Assembly (NCBI GenBank): GCA_014843695.1
Contig: CM026404.1
Location: forward strand, 83,569,787 to 83,633,786
Source of the DNA: Archivesica marissinica
Taxonomy: Eukaryota; Mollusca; Bivalvia; Venerida; Vesicomyidae
Direction of reading: 5' to 3'
DNA length: 64,000 nucleotides
The notes under the pieces were generated by a model. The model searched no databases, was not told the DNA's origin, and saw only the letters and a list, made by a program, of their open reading frames with translations. Of this stretch, positions 35,501 through 50,500 are shown one piece after another. The position numbers were made by a program, and so were the translations under genes. Within the stretch, counting starts at the first letter, position 1. Each line of letters starts with the position of its first letter.

Positions 35501-38500
35501 ACTGATGTGCAAAACATTTTGTCAGTTTGTGTTTTGGGGACAAGAATGTGCCGCTGAAATATAGGCGACTACCAGTGTTTCTAATGAGGTGACTACCAGT
35601 GTTTCTAATGAGGTGCCTACCAGTGTTTCTAATGAGGTGCCTACCAGTGTTTCTGATGAGGTACCTACCAGTGTTTCTAATGAGGTGCCTACCAGTGTTT
35701 CTAATGAGGTGCCTACCAGTGTTTCTGATGAGGCGACTACCAGTGTTTCTGATGCGGTGCCTACCAGTGTTTCTGATGAGGTGCCTACCCGTGTTTCTGA
35801 TAGGTGCCTACCAGTGTTTCTGATAGATGCCTACCAGTGTTTCTGATAGATGCCTACCAGTGTTTCTGATAGATGCCTACCAGTGTTTCTAATGAGGTGC
35901 CTACCAGTGTTTCTGATAGGTGCCTACCAGTGTTTCTGATATATGCCTAACACTGTATCTGATAGGTGCCTACCAGTGTTTCTAATGAGATGCCTACCAG
36001 TGTTTCTAATGAGGTGCCTACCAGTGTTTCTGATGAGGTGCCTACCAGTGTTTCTGATGAGGTACATACCAGTGTTTCTGATGAGGTGCCTACCAGTGTT
36101 TCTGATGAGGTGCCTACCAGTGTTTCTGATAGATGCCTACCAGTGTTTCTGATGAGGTGCCTACCAGTGTTTCTGATGAGGTGCCTACCAGTGTTTCTGA
36201 TGAGGTGCCTACCAGTGTTTCTGATGAGGTGCCTACCAGTGTTTCTGATAGATGCCCAACACTGTATCCGATAGGTGCCTACCAGTGTTTCTAATGAGGT
36301 GCCTACCAGTGTTTCTAATGAGGTGTCTACCAGTGTTTCTAATGAGGTGACTACCAGTGTTTCTGATGAGGTGCCTATCAGTGTTTCCGATGTGGTGCCG
36401 ACCTGTGTTTCTAATGAGGTACCTACCAGTCTTTTTAATGAGGTGACTACCAGTGTTTTTAATGAGATGCCTACCAGAGTTTCTGATGAGGTGCTTACCA
36501 GTGATTTTAATGAGGTGCCTGCCAGTGTTTCTAATGAGGTGACTACCAGTGCTGATGAGGTACCTACCAGTGTTTCTAATGAGGTGCCTACCAGTGTTTC
36601 TAATGAGATGCCTGTCAGTGTTTCTAATGAGGTGTCTACCAGTGTTTCTAATGAGGTGACTACCAGTGTTTCTAATGAGGTGACTACCAGTGCTGATGAG
36701 GTACCTACCAGTGTTTCTAATGAGGTGCCTGCCAGTGTTTCTAATGAGGTGCCTGCCAGTGTTTCTAATGAGGTGACTACCAGTGTTTCTGATGAGGTGC
36801 CTACCAGTGTTTCTGATGAGGTGACTACCAGTGTTTCTGATGAGGTGCCTACCAGTGTTTCTGATGAGGTGCCTACCAGTGTTTCTGATGAGGTGCCTGC
36901 CAGTGTTTCTAATGAGGTGACTACCAGTGCTGATGAGGTACCTACCAGTGTTTCTGATGAGGTGCCTACCAGTGTTTCTGATGAGGTGCCTACCAGTGTT
37001 TTATATGAGGTGCCTGCCAGTCTTTCTGATATGGTGCTCAGATTTGGTTCAATGGTTATTCAAAATCTGCTCCGCTTTTGCACAAGAACTTGAGATTGTA
37101 CCCACAAGGCACCAAGTTTTAAGCACCCAGAACGCTGTACCTATGTGCTAGGATATGGTTGTGGGTGCCTATAACATGGTTTTTGGAGCTGTATGGACTA
37201 GTTTCTGTATAATTTATGGACACAATCTCGAGTTTGTGTGTGTTTTTGTTCCACAGATTGTTCTACTCTGCACTAGCCAACTCACTCCACCCCTCCCCTC
37301 AATGCTATATCCAGGTTTCTCACCTCATTGCTTTATATGGAATTAAATCTTGCCTCTCAGATTAGTAACCACTATGCTAGGAGTTGTTTGGCAGCTGTCG
37401 TTAAACACAATCCCACATTCACTTAATACTTTGAAAAGGAGTTATCGGGCATTTTGTTGGTGATCCATTAACCAGGGATCATTCTAGAGGGCGATGTGGG
37501 CGAAATTGTCGCAATAGGGACCCTGACTTCGCCCTCTGGGGGCCCCACTTCTCCATAATAAAAAAAATATATATATTTTGGTTTTTAAGATTTTCAAACA
37601 AAATTTTGTCTAGTAAGATACACTGGCCCATTATAAAGCACTCCTTCTATTCAAATGTTGTATTTAATGGTTGTACTGTGCATTTTAACCCTATTTTGCA
37701 GAAGTATATTAAAGAACACCATTTAAGGAAGCGATCAAGCGCTTTCTCACTTCTCCCAAAAATTCTGACCTAGAATGAACCCTGCATTAACCTTTAAATT
37801 GGAAATGAATGTATATTTTATTTTTATTTGTGACCACTATGCTATCGTTCTGTGAAAGCTTATCTTCTAGTCCTGCTCTTAAAGTGTTGCAGTTTGTACA
37901 CAAATTTTGAAAATCAAATGATGTTTATAAACTAAATCGTTTTTGAAACTAATCTACAATATCATTTTGTTTTTATTTGTAGAATTCATGATTTATGTTC
38001 AAAGTTATTTTTAAAATTGTTTTTATTTCGTCTGAACTATAACTCTCGTTTTAGGGATAATTGAATTGAGAGATTATTCCACATATAATATTGTGCAGTA
38101 GCTAGGAGAGACATTCCCATAACTGAGAACCGTAACAACATAGAGTTATATAACATCATTATGTGTGGCAATAACATAACAGTTCGAGTCCGCCTCCGTG
38201 GTCGAGTGGTTAAGGTCGCTGACTTGTATACCACTGTAACCTATCATCACTGATGGTCACGGGTTTGAGTCCCGCTCAGGCCGTGTCTCATTTATATGAA
38301 AAAGTTGGCAGTTTCTTACGGAGGTTGGTGCACCCAAGTACTGGTTAACCGCTGGAGCCTGCCCAGGAAAGGTGTTGTTAGGTAAACTGCCCGCCGGCGA
38401 TATAGCCCAAAATGGTGCTGATGCAGGCGTAAAACTCCAAATATAACATAACATAACATAACAGTTTGATATAATTGATAATTTCATTTTGAATTCCTAA

Positions 38501-41500
38501 AATTGACATAAACCAAGTTTTCATAATAGGACAATAGATACAATATGTGGATAACTGTGGAGATAGCTGAAGAGATTGCCGCAATATACATTGCTTCAAG
38601 GTCACTGTTGCTAAAAATAGAATATTGGTAACACTCAATAAATGTTATACATATGCTTGGATGTTGAAACAACTTGGCACAAGTAATTATATGCCTACCA
38701 CCTGAAATGATTATCACAAAAATGTTGCGAGAGTTACTGTCCTTTGCATGACCATTCAAACAATTCCAGATAGCGGGGAACATTATAATCTCTAGTCATA
38801 TACTGTATATATATATATTATAATTTATATCATGCCCATTTATAGATGCTTTTTGCTTTCTTGTTTGTTTTTCTTTTAAACATAAAGTTATCTTTCCCTG
38901 CTTACAATTACTACTCGTAGAACACATCGATAAGGGAGGTAATTCATATTTAGTTATTTTATTTTCATTATAATATTGCCATTGTAGGGCCACCCGTCTG
39001 CACCACAGAAAGTAAGTGAAGTAAGTGATGAGTGGAAATTGAATGGAATATCTTATTGAGTGTTTTCTGTTGACTAAATCTGTCTTTTCTTAACTCGAGT
39101 TGAGCAAAACAGCAAGTTTCCTTTATAGAGAGATGTGTGAGGAATGTAAAGGATAAATACAACCTAATTGAGCGATTCATTTTGATGTTCTTGTAAAGTT
39201 CTTGTAAAATGCTGGAACAGTTTGTGTGTAGAAGAGTTTGAAGGAAGATTATCAGTTTGAAAATGGAAAGCAATCTATCTTCCTCTAATGTCGAGCCCCT
39301 CGCTGGGATGTAGACATGACTCGACTAAGCATTGAATTCATATACTGTCCAATCTTTTGTTTATACAAATTTATTTTAGCTCGATTGCGAAACAAGTTCT
39401 TTCAACTTATATAAATCACTCTCGAGACCTCATTCCTGATGGAATCCATCGCCACGAGGGAGAGAAGAGGCAACGTGGAATTTAAATGCCTTGCCTAAGG
39501 ACATAATCGTAACGGCTCCAGCGGGGCTCGAACTCCAGACCTTTCGTACCTGAAGCGAACGCGCATCCACTGCACCATCACGACTTCCACAAGGAGGAGT
39601 GATAGTAATAGCTTTCAATGTCCAATCTGTGCTACAGACCATCTCCAAATTAGGACCATTATCAATAAACCTGTCTCCAAGGTCGGTGGATCTACCTGGG
39701 TGCCTGCAGTACTGCACGGAGGTGTACCTGGGGTCTTCCTCCACCAATAATAGCTGCAGAGCCGCTGTATGACCGGAGCTGCGATATTAAACCCCAAAAA
39801 CACATGTTTTCACATGAATGAGAGTGGAAGTTGATGGGTGTTGTGTGGGTGTTGCTTAGTGGTTGTAAGCATTGGACAGAAACGAATGTATGTGTATTAT
39901 TCTCAAAAAGCAGAATTTCTTTCCTGAAAATGAGCCAAGGAAGAGCAGATGGGTGGGGGGTGTTGCAGTGTGGCTGTTGTAGCATCTGAAATGAGGGAGG
40001 GGGTGGGGAGTATGTGTTACTTGGAAGGAGTGCGACTATAAAAGATACATTATTCATTATGTTCTGCATTTTATAACTTAACTGAGTTAAGAAAAGACTT
40101 AAAAAACTGAATTGATTGATAAAAGGAATGTACCCCTTCCCAGTTCTTCAACAGCTGACAGCTTCCTGTGAAATGTTGTGTACGTTGTCCCTCAGAACCT
40201 AATGTTCGAGATTGTGTTTAACATGTTACAAATATTGTACTGGATTGACCAGGCTTATTCTGTGTGCACAATTCCCGAATTGATGATTTTCAAGTGAATT
40301 AATTGAATAACAACTTCTTCCAGCTGTTTTTTCTTGTTTGAGATTGTGTTTAACATGTTACAAATATTGTACTGAATTGACCAGGCTTATTCTGTGTGTA
40401 CAATTCCTGAATTGATGATTTTCAAGTGAATTAATTGAATAACAACTTCTTCCAGCTGTTTTTTCTTGTTTGAGATTGTGTTTAACATGTTACAAATATT
40501 GTACTGAATTGACCAGGCTTATTCTGTGTGCACAATTCCCGAATTGATGATTTTCAAGTGAATGAATTGAATAACAACTTCTTCCAGCTTTTTTTTACTA
40601 AACATGATCGAATCTATGAAGTGTTTGGTATAACTATGGCATGTTTGTTTGGACTGTTTGATTGCAGTGACTACTACAAGTCTTTCAGATAAGGTTTCTT
40701 ACGGAGGTTGGTGCACCGACTACTGGTTAGCCACTGGAGACAGCCCAGGAAAGGTGTTGTTAGGTAAACTGCCCGCCGGAGATATAACCCAAAATGGTGC
40801 TGATTAAGGCATACCGGTAACACCCGAACAAACAAACAAACAAATCTTCAGATAAGGGAGAGACTTTTCCAGCAACATATTTACCTGTTTAGTTGTTATA
40901 TACCACAGGAGTTTGAAATTTCATCAAATTAAAATAAATATCAATAAAATTACAATTACAATAATTGTCTACTCGAGAGCTATTGAATATATTTTCGCTA
41001 CTAGTTGGTGGTGGGGTATGGTTACTAAGCATTATTATATATTGTCTGAAGCTTCAAACACCTGTGGTTTATACAGCTACGTGGGAATTGAGTCAAGAGT
41101 AATCCTTGAAATGTTACAGTAACAAGAAATTTGCTGTATTACAAGTATACCTGGGATGGTTTTGATCACAGTAACATGAAATTTGCTGTATTATACAAAT
41201 ATTCGTGTTAGAGACAATTAGTCTTGAAGAAGATTGTTGACTATATAACTATATGAGTGTACAAACAACATGGATCCAGATCAGCCATGATGTAGCGCCG
41301 TGTCTGATCAGGATCTATGTTGTTTGCTATTCAGGCAACAAGTGATTTAGAACCAATATCCAAATAGCAAACAGCATAGAGCCTGATCAGACGGCTGTTT
41401 GCAAAAGCGACTAGTCGTGATTGGAAGATTACAGTTTAAGACCCGTATTTTGGAAGATTGTGTGCACACAGTGAGCAGTGTAGATGTATGTGGGGATAAT

Positions 41501-44500
41501 GTAGATGTATGTGAGGATTGTGTATATGTATGTGAGGATAATGTAGATGTATGTGAGGATGGTGTAGATGTATGTGAGGATAATGTAGATGTATGTGGGG
41601 ATAATGTAGATGTATGTGAGGATTGTGTAGATGTATGTGAGGATAGTGTAGATGTATGTGAGGATAATGTAGATGTATGTGAGGATAATATAGATGTATG
41701 TGAGGATAATGTAGATGTATGTGAGGATATTGTAGATGTATGTGGGGGATAATGTAGATGTATGTGAGGATTGTGTAGATGTATGTGCGGATTGTGTAGA
41801 TGTATGTGGGGATAATGTAGATGTATGTGAGGATAATGTAGATGTATGTGAGGATAATGTAGATGCATGTGAGGATAATGTAGATGTATGTGAGGATAAC
41901 GCAGATGTATGTGAGTATACTATAGATGTATGTGCTGACAATGTAGATGTATGTGAGGATAGTGTAGATGTATGTGAGGACAATGTAGATGTATGTGAGG
42001 ACAATGTAGATGTGTGAGGATAATGCAGATGCATGTGATGGTAATGTAGATGTATGTGAGGATAATGTAGATGTATGTGAGGATAATATAGATGTATGTG
42101 ATGACAATGTAGATGTATGTGAGGATAGTGTAGATGTATGTGAGGACAATGCAGATGTATGCGAGGACAATGTAGATGTATGTGAGGATAGTGTAGATGT
42201 ATGTGAGGATAATGCTATGGTATCATATGCTGGGAGTGATAGTAATAGCTTTCAATGTTCACAGGTGAAATATAATTTAATCATACAATTAAGGGAACAA
42301 ATTTTCATTTTACTTTATGTTAAGGAAATGTTTGTGTGATAGAAATGCTGCCATACCGTAAATGACGCCAGTGCATCGCATAATGATGACGATCAAGTCC
42401 GGAAGCAAGTCCGGAAACAAGTCCGGAAGCGCTTACATTGCTGCTGTTTTTAATTGTACTACCTGCGTGGCGCTGGGAGCGATGGCGATTTCATCAATCA
42501 TGATAACATTTATATTTCAGTGTTAATATCATTGTTGTTTCACTTCTATGATTCATTGGAAATAATACGGTAAATCATTACCGTGCATTTCTCAGATATA
42601 CAGCAATAACATCTTATATTGTTTTCTGCTATTTCTTTAAGAAAGCACACACAGCCCTTGATTTGGTAACACCCTTTCTCCAGACTGTTTTACATATTTT
42701 TATCTCTCCAAGGAATTCATGCATTTTGACATGATTACTACCGTACATTCCCGACCATAACTCGACCTTTTTCTCACCCAGAAATTTGATGAAAGTTACA
42801 TGCCATCTTATGGCCGAGCAAACACATTTTTGTTTGTTTGTTGTAATTTATGTCTGTTTTATTACTTTTAATATAACAATTGGTTTAGATTCATATATTA
42901 ATTGTTGTGCATCAGCGTACTTTTTTTATGATTTGTAATGGAATAAAGTCAAATCAAATTGTCTCAAATTGAGCATTGAGCCCAGTTTCATTCAACAATG
43001 AGAGAAAAAACCATTAGTCTATACAAATTTATTTTAGCTCGATTACAACGAATTGTAGTAACGATTGTCATAATCCTCTTAAAATCAGATTTTTCAAGCC
43101 AACAATTTTACCCTTGACTTCTGGCCAAGATTGAGTTATGGCCGTGAATATACGGTATGTAAATTAAGTAGTGCATTTGATTTATAAATATATAATGGTT
43201 ATGTTTTTCTTCTCAATTATATCAGTATTAATACTTTTGCATTGCATTCTATGTACAGCAGTATGTAAGAATTATTCTAGGCTTGTGGAATGTTTGCGGA
43301 ATGTTTGCGGAATGTACTAAGTACTCTGTTTGTTATTATATACATGTATATTGCTGATAATGCAATGCTCTGATTTGTATAGTGCTTGTTTATTCCACCC
43401 CCACCCCCTGCGGATTCTGCAGAGATACAATAATTCATTTATTGCATGAACTGTTACAGGGGTTTGCATATCATGACGCGGGCGTTAACAATGAAGGATG
43501 CATTCTGGATGCTGGATTTAGCATGGTTTTGATTGTTTATTGATTAACCAGTGTATAGAGATTGATTGTTGCTTGTTGTGTAGGTTGTATATTTATACAA
43601 GAACGTGTGTATATGTACAATATAATTTACAATTAAGAACAGACTTTCCTATATTTTAATTGTTATTATTACCTGTTTTCTACTTGTTTCAACTAGTCGC
43701 TAAGTTACCGACAATTGTTCGCTGGCATGGACATTGGCGATAATCGATTGTGAAAATGTGTAATCGATTATAATCGACGAGTCTTTATTTTTATCTCTTT
43801 TATGTTTGTTTATACGTCAAATAAAACCACGATTTACTATTGGCTGTATTTTATTAGCATTGCACGTTTGCAACCACAATTCTAACTGTATCTAGTACTA
43901 GACTTTTCACTAGTATGTCACTAAGCATTCTGTCCTCTATTAACTTAAAAACTAATTTTATATCAGGTGGCAGTCTACTAACTTAAAGTCTAGTACTCAG
44001 ATGTAGTAACTTTTGTAACTAATTTGTCGAAACTAGTAACTTGTAAGTAATTTATTAGTACTAAATAGATTGTTAAACTCACAAATTAGATGGATTGATT
44101 TTGATTTATAATTATATCAATTGCCCGATTAATAATCAATTATCTAATCGGTTTACCCGACCGATTATTCCGATTAATCGATTATGGATTTTGAAACCGA
44201 TGCACATCACTAGTATTCACCAGGTAATTATACTTCACTTTAACAACGTTAAGTGGAAATACCTGAACCAGTCATGCAGATAAATTCTGTATTGTACTAC
44301 CAATAAATTTCTACAGTCAAGTGAAACCTGCTATATTTTTGGCATTTAGTAGTGCAGTTTACAGGTTTATTATTGATTTATCGTATGAACAAGGAAAGAC
44401 TGTTTGATTTGTACCTACTATGCTATATAATAAAAGAAATAATAATAACACATATAATAATAATACAGAATATAATAACCACGTTTATATATTTTAGTAA

Positions 44501-47500
44501 CATGATATGGCAGTGACAAATCTTTAACATTATAAGAAGATAAGACATAAAAAAGTACATAGCAAAACCTGTGCTATATATATATATATACATGCCCGTT
44601 TGGTTTGTCGGCGGCGAGAGTATATAAGATCAGAAACCATCATCACCAGTGCCAGAGGTTATAACACTTCTCAGATCTCAAACTCAAGCTCAAATGATTT
44701 TATTGGTTGATTCTGTATTTACTGCCAGCTGAACCAATCAGAAGCTTGAGACTGAGTTTGAGATAGGAGAAAAGCTTCATAACCTCGAGGCCCGGCGCCA
44801 TTCGCTGCTCGACTCAGTTTTAACTAGATTTATTATAGATTAATTTACCGTCCGCCTCCGTGGTCGAGTGGTTAAGGTCGCTGACTTGTATACCACTGTA
44901 ACCTATCATCACTGATGGTCACGGGTTCGAGCCACGCTCAGGTTGTGTCTCATTTATATGAAAAAGTTGGCAGTTTCTTACGGAGGTTGGTGCACCCAAG
45001 TACTGGTTAACCGCTGGAGCCTGCCCAGGAAAGGTGTTAGGTAAACTGCCCGCCGGCGATATAGCCCGAAATGGTGCTGATGCAGGCGTAAAACCCGAAA
45101 TATAACATAACATATAACATGAGACTAATTTACCACTGTTATGTACATGTAAACATAACCATAATAAAGGGTATTTCTGTTTTATAGAAGTGTAGAAGTG
45201 AAAGAATTAGGCTTAAAAGACATGTTTTTACAAAACATCAAAACCATAACAAATGATATGATTTAATGCCGAAAATGTTATTGTGCTTTTCATACGGCTC
45301 GTTGGAATAGTGTTTACGGTACTTATTATAGAATTGTGGAAGTATGTTCTTAGATCAATTATTGTATCTATTTAATTATAGAGAAATTGTTTTTAGAGAA
45401 AAACGCTATACTGGTAATAGAATTTGAAAATGGAATTAATTGATAGGGTGACTGTTTAATTCTGGAAAGACCTCATACCACTCATACAGTTTCACATTGT
45501 TACAGCAAGTTTCACTAGACCACGGAATATCATAGAATCCCTTACATTTTACTATTCTATGTTATGCAGACACTAACCTGTTTAACACACTGCAACAAAA
45601 TAATTAATCAGAAAGTTGTTGCCACCAGTAATTTGTTTGTAGCCAACTCTACCAGGCCATCATTGCCAGATTCTCATCTCTTCTTGGCGCCCATGACCAT
45701 CTCAATTTTATAGAGTGGGAAATTAAATTTTATTTTAAATATATTTTAGAGGGCCTCCTTTGCCGAGTGGTTAAGGTTATTTATTCAAATCACTTGCCCC
45801 TGACTGTGTCAAATTCTTTCAAGTAAGGCCTATATTCAGCTGGTTTTAGAAGGTTGGTGGTTTTACCAGGGTGGCTGAAATATTGCTTGTAGTGGCACCC
45901 TGTGACCCAGCTAGAGTCACCATATGACCTAAGCTGTCTGTGCGACTTTAAATCGCCAAATCAAAGCGAAAAAAATAATTTCCTTTTTAACCCTTTCAAC
46001 ACCACAGGCCTTTCAATAGGCTTACAAAAAGTGTAGATCCAGATGAGCCGGCTCGTGACGAGCCGTCTCATCAGGATCTGCACTTTTTGCCAGTAATATT
46101 ACTATTTTTAGACAAAAATTACCCATTTTGATAAATGAACTTGTCCAAATGTAATTTTCTTATTAATTTATTGGTCTGAAAATATCATGCACCAGTCCAT
46201 GTCAGTTACTTGGGGTTGAATGGGTTAAATGTCGCCCAAAATTTAGATGAGAATCGAACAGATAATTTATAATTGACTATATACTGAATATCCACGTTTA
46301 TTCATTGCATCGACTGGCTAACAGCATTTTAAGCTATATAAACCTGTGTATTCAAGTGATCATATTTTCTTACATGGAGGGTATGCAAACAGGCAACTGA
46401 GTCTGTTCCTATATGTTTGCTCTAGTGGGTGTTAACCTGGAGCAGTCCAGTGAAACTTACTGTACTTCATCGTGCCATCCTTTCTATGTGTATAGAACAC
46501 TGCTGCCTTGGTAATGGTTTATAGGAAACTGCAGTAGAGTTTATTATTGTTTGTAGATGTTATTTCTGAGTGGAAATGAAAGCATTGTTAGGTTGGCAGT
46601 TAGTCTAGGGCTGCTCAAAGTTACTTCAAAACTTAGGTAATGTTATGAGGATTACAAACAAAACTAGTACCTGTGGAAATCGATAAAATTCTACAGTCAA
46701 GTGAAACCTGCTATACTTCAGCACTTTATATTAATTAAGGCATTTTATCTGATACAGCACAGTTAAAAGTATCCAACTGTAGGGCAATAGTAACCATGGT
46801 TACGATATATCTGTAATTACCTACCTGAGCTGTCTAATGGAAAACTTCACATGAACTAAGAACAATGTCAGATGAATTTACTTTTCAAGAAAAAAAACCA
46901 TACAATGCTTCCTCTTTCCATATATTGTGAAATTGTATTTCCTAATCATTTGTTTTCTGTTCTTTAATCTAATTGTGTTGCCATACTGGTTTTCTAAAAC
47001 CCATACTGGTGTTCTAACATATACTGGTGTTCTAAACCCATACTGGTGTTCTAACCTGTACTGTTGTTCTAACCCATATTGTTGTTCTAACTCTTGTGTA
47101 GATAAACCCTCTGAAACCTGCCTACCGTTCAGCTGGCAAGCAATTACGAACATGTATCGTATAATCCATAAACAAAATGATCCTTCATCAGATTTATTGT
47201 TACACAATGATAAACAGCTCCTACATGTACATTTGTATCTATGCACGTCCGTCCGTCTTACCCGATACTTTTTTATAATAAATGACATACTCTTTATTCA
47301 ATTAACTTAATATAACAATATAAGAGTAATTCAGGACATGTGTGCAAGCATACCATTGACCACCTGTTATTGTCAAATGTTTATGCACAACACCCTCGAG
47401 ATCTACCTAACAAACCAAGACTGAAAATTGACAAGGAAAATTGAACTACTATTTAACCCATTCAACACCAAGTAACTCACATGGACTGGTCCATGATATT

Positions 47501-50500
47501 CATAAACCAATAAATGAATCAGAAAATCACATTTGGACAAGTTCATTTATCAAAATGGGTAATTATGTCTAAAAATAGTCATATCACTGGCAAAAAGTGC
47601 AGATCCTGATGAGACGGCTCGTCACGAACCGGCTCATCTGGATCTACACTTTTTGTAAGCCTATTTAGAGGTCTGTGGTGTTGAAAGGGTTAAACGGATC
47701 AAATGCATTCGATCTCTGTGAGGAACAGTTCACTCGCGCCCCCCCCCTCCCCCCCCCCCCACAATTCTATACAAGGATCATTTTGTTTCATGTTATTTTT
47801 TGTTTTTATTTTTAAAAAATGAATGTTTTCTTTACCAATGATCACATTATTCAACTTTATTCCATAAATTCCTGAAAACTGATTTAAATGCATGACAGAT
47901 GTTATTGTGTGACTTGTTTCATTTGATAAATAAAGGTTTTATAGCAATACCAAACTCAGTTACTCACCTGATTTCTAAAACAACTTGTCAGCTTGTATTT
48001 ATGACATCATGTTCAGTCTATCGGGCGTGGACGAGTTCTGATTTGTTCTGATTTGTTCTATGTAGTTTATACAAATTATTTTAGCTCGATTGTGAAACAA
48101 GTTCTTACAACTTATATTAATCACTCTCGAGACCTCATTCCTGATGGAATCCATCGCCATGAGGGAGAGAGACGAGGCAATGTGGAATTTAAATGCCTTG
48201 CCTATGGGTACAATCGTAACGGCTCCAGTGGGGCTTGAACTCCGGGCCTTTCACACCTGAAGCAAACTTGCTATCACGACTTCTGTATATGTGATAAGCA
48301 GTATCTGAGAAAATCAATACATGTTTAGATATAGTGCTTGAAAATACGTATGACAATATAAAGAAATGTTTAGTACTATCGCGTAAAAGTCCGCCTCCGT
48401 GGTCGAGTGGTTAAGGTCGCTGACTTGTATACCACTGTAACCTATCATCACTGATGGTCACGGGTTCGAGACCCGCTCAGGCCGTGTCTCATTTATATGA
48501 AAAAGTTGGCAGATTCTTACGGAGGTTGGTGCACCCAAGTACTGGTTAACTGCTGGAGCCTGCCCAGGAAAGGTGTTGTTAGGTAAACTGCCCGCCGGCG
48601 ATATAGCCCAAAATGGTGCTGATGCAGTCGTAAAACCCGAAATATAACATAATAACTATCAAGTAAAAAGGCTGCATTTGGTTTGTATTTCGTCACATGT
48701 TTATTGGACTTCATGCAAAATAAAGTAAAATTTGTTACCACAGCAACCATTATTACTTATGAAGTCAAATCTTTGAAATTACGCCGCCAGTCATAGTAAA
48801 AAAAAAGTTCTCTACCCCTGTGATGTAATTATTTTACTGAAAACATTTTACAAGTTTACTATTGTGAACAATACCCCCAAATCCACAATTAATGAATTAT
48901 GGGACATTTAAAACACACAACAGAATATCTGCATTAATTCGTGGAAATTTACATGTACAGTTTAGGAGTTCTGAGTTTGGTTCATATACAGTTTAATTTA
49001 CATTAATCCATGGTATACTTTCTGAATTTTAATCGTAAATACTCTTTTAAACTGATTTGGATTTAATGGTGAAGTATTTTTAAATCTTTTGGGTTTGACC
49101 ACAGGAGCTTGAAATTTTAACCGTCGTAAACTACCTTGTATCAGAAACCTAAGACTATCCTCCAAACATCTAAAATGACTAATCTCTTCAGGAGGCGTCG
49201 CTCATATGGGCAACCGGTAGCGACCATAAATACACGTAAAACACACAACCTAATACCCGGGGCCCATATATAATTATATAAATATATGAAAGTTGTTGTG
49301 TTTATATAGCTAATATATGGGGTCTTAGGCTTGATATGCAAGATACAGGGATAACATTTCAACATTTCAAGCTCCTGTGGTTCAAGCCATTAATGTTGGA
49401 TAGAATTGATGTGTTTGTTTTTCTTTGTGCATGTATCTAGGGTTCCCACTCGAGTTATAGTCACGGCGGTATGAGGTCTGAGCGACGTTCACCCAGCCCA
49501 ATCATATGTACATATGAACAGGCCATAGAATTTCTCACTAAGCAATGGAAACAAGTAAATTTGTAGCGTTCAACTTTCAATAACCATCTAAAGAGCTTTC
49601 TCTACTTTCCAAATAGGAAACTAACTAACTGAAAGGTTTTGCATAAACAAATTTTTAAGTGTGAAATTTTAAATGTGAGTTTTTAAGTAATTTAACCCAT
49701 TTCATTCTGGATACATTTAAAGGCTTTTGCAAACAGCATAGATCCAGATCAGCCGCAGCGTAACGCTGCATGCTGATCAGGATCTATGTTGTTTGCTACA
49801 TAGCCAAGTGTCTTAGCAACATCATCTGGATAGTAAACAGCATAGAGCCTGATCAGACTGCACGTTCCATGGCAGCTGATCTAGCTCTATGTTCTTTGCT
49901 AATACTGTTAGAATGGTATCCAGAATCAAATGGGTTAACCCATTCAACACCAAGTAATTGACATGGACTGGTCCATGATATTTTTAGACAAATAAATTAA
50001 ATAAGAAAATTACATTTGGATCAGTTCATTTATCAAAATGGGTAATTATTTTCCCTAAAAATAGTAGTATTACTTGCAAAAAGTGCAGATCCTGATGAGA
50101 CGGCTCGTCACGAGCCTGCTTATCTGGATCTAAATTTTTTGTAAGCTGATTTAGAGGCCTGTGGTGTTGAAAGGGTTAATAGAAAAAACACAGGACAAGA
50201 AGTTGTCCATTTTAAAATGACTGCAATATTGGAATTTAAATTTCTAAAGCAGAAAGTTGTCGTCCGCACTACTGCGCTATTTCTACTATTGTATGGATAT
50301 CCAACCTAATATTTGATAGTACCATATATTCCCGGTCATAAGTCGAGGTTAATATTGTGGCTTGAAAAAGCTGATTTAGGCTGGATCCTTCCATAAATCT
50401 ATGGTAGTAAATTGTGGACTTTTAACATTCGTTTTTTTAATGAAATTTGACTCAATTTGAGATCTCTAGTTGACTTTATTCTATTACAAATCATAACATA

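Noticed and set aside
35589..37093. Long open frames with VPTSVSDE repeats
   Set aside because: The 24-bp period is a multiple of three, so frames stay open automatically. There is no start, splice or downstream coding context, and units elsewhere in the array break the frame.
41399..42339. Open frames with DVCEDNV on + and HIHLHYP on -
   Set aside because: 21-bp repeat artefact, open on both strands.
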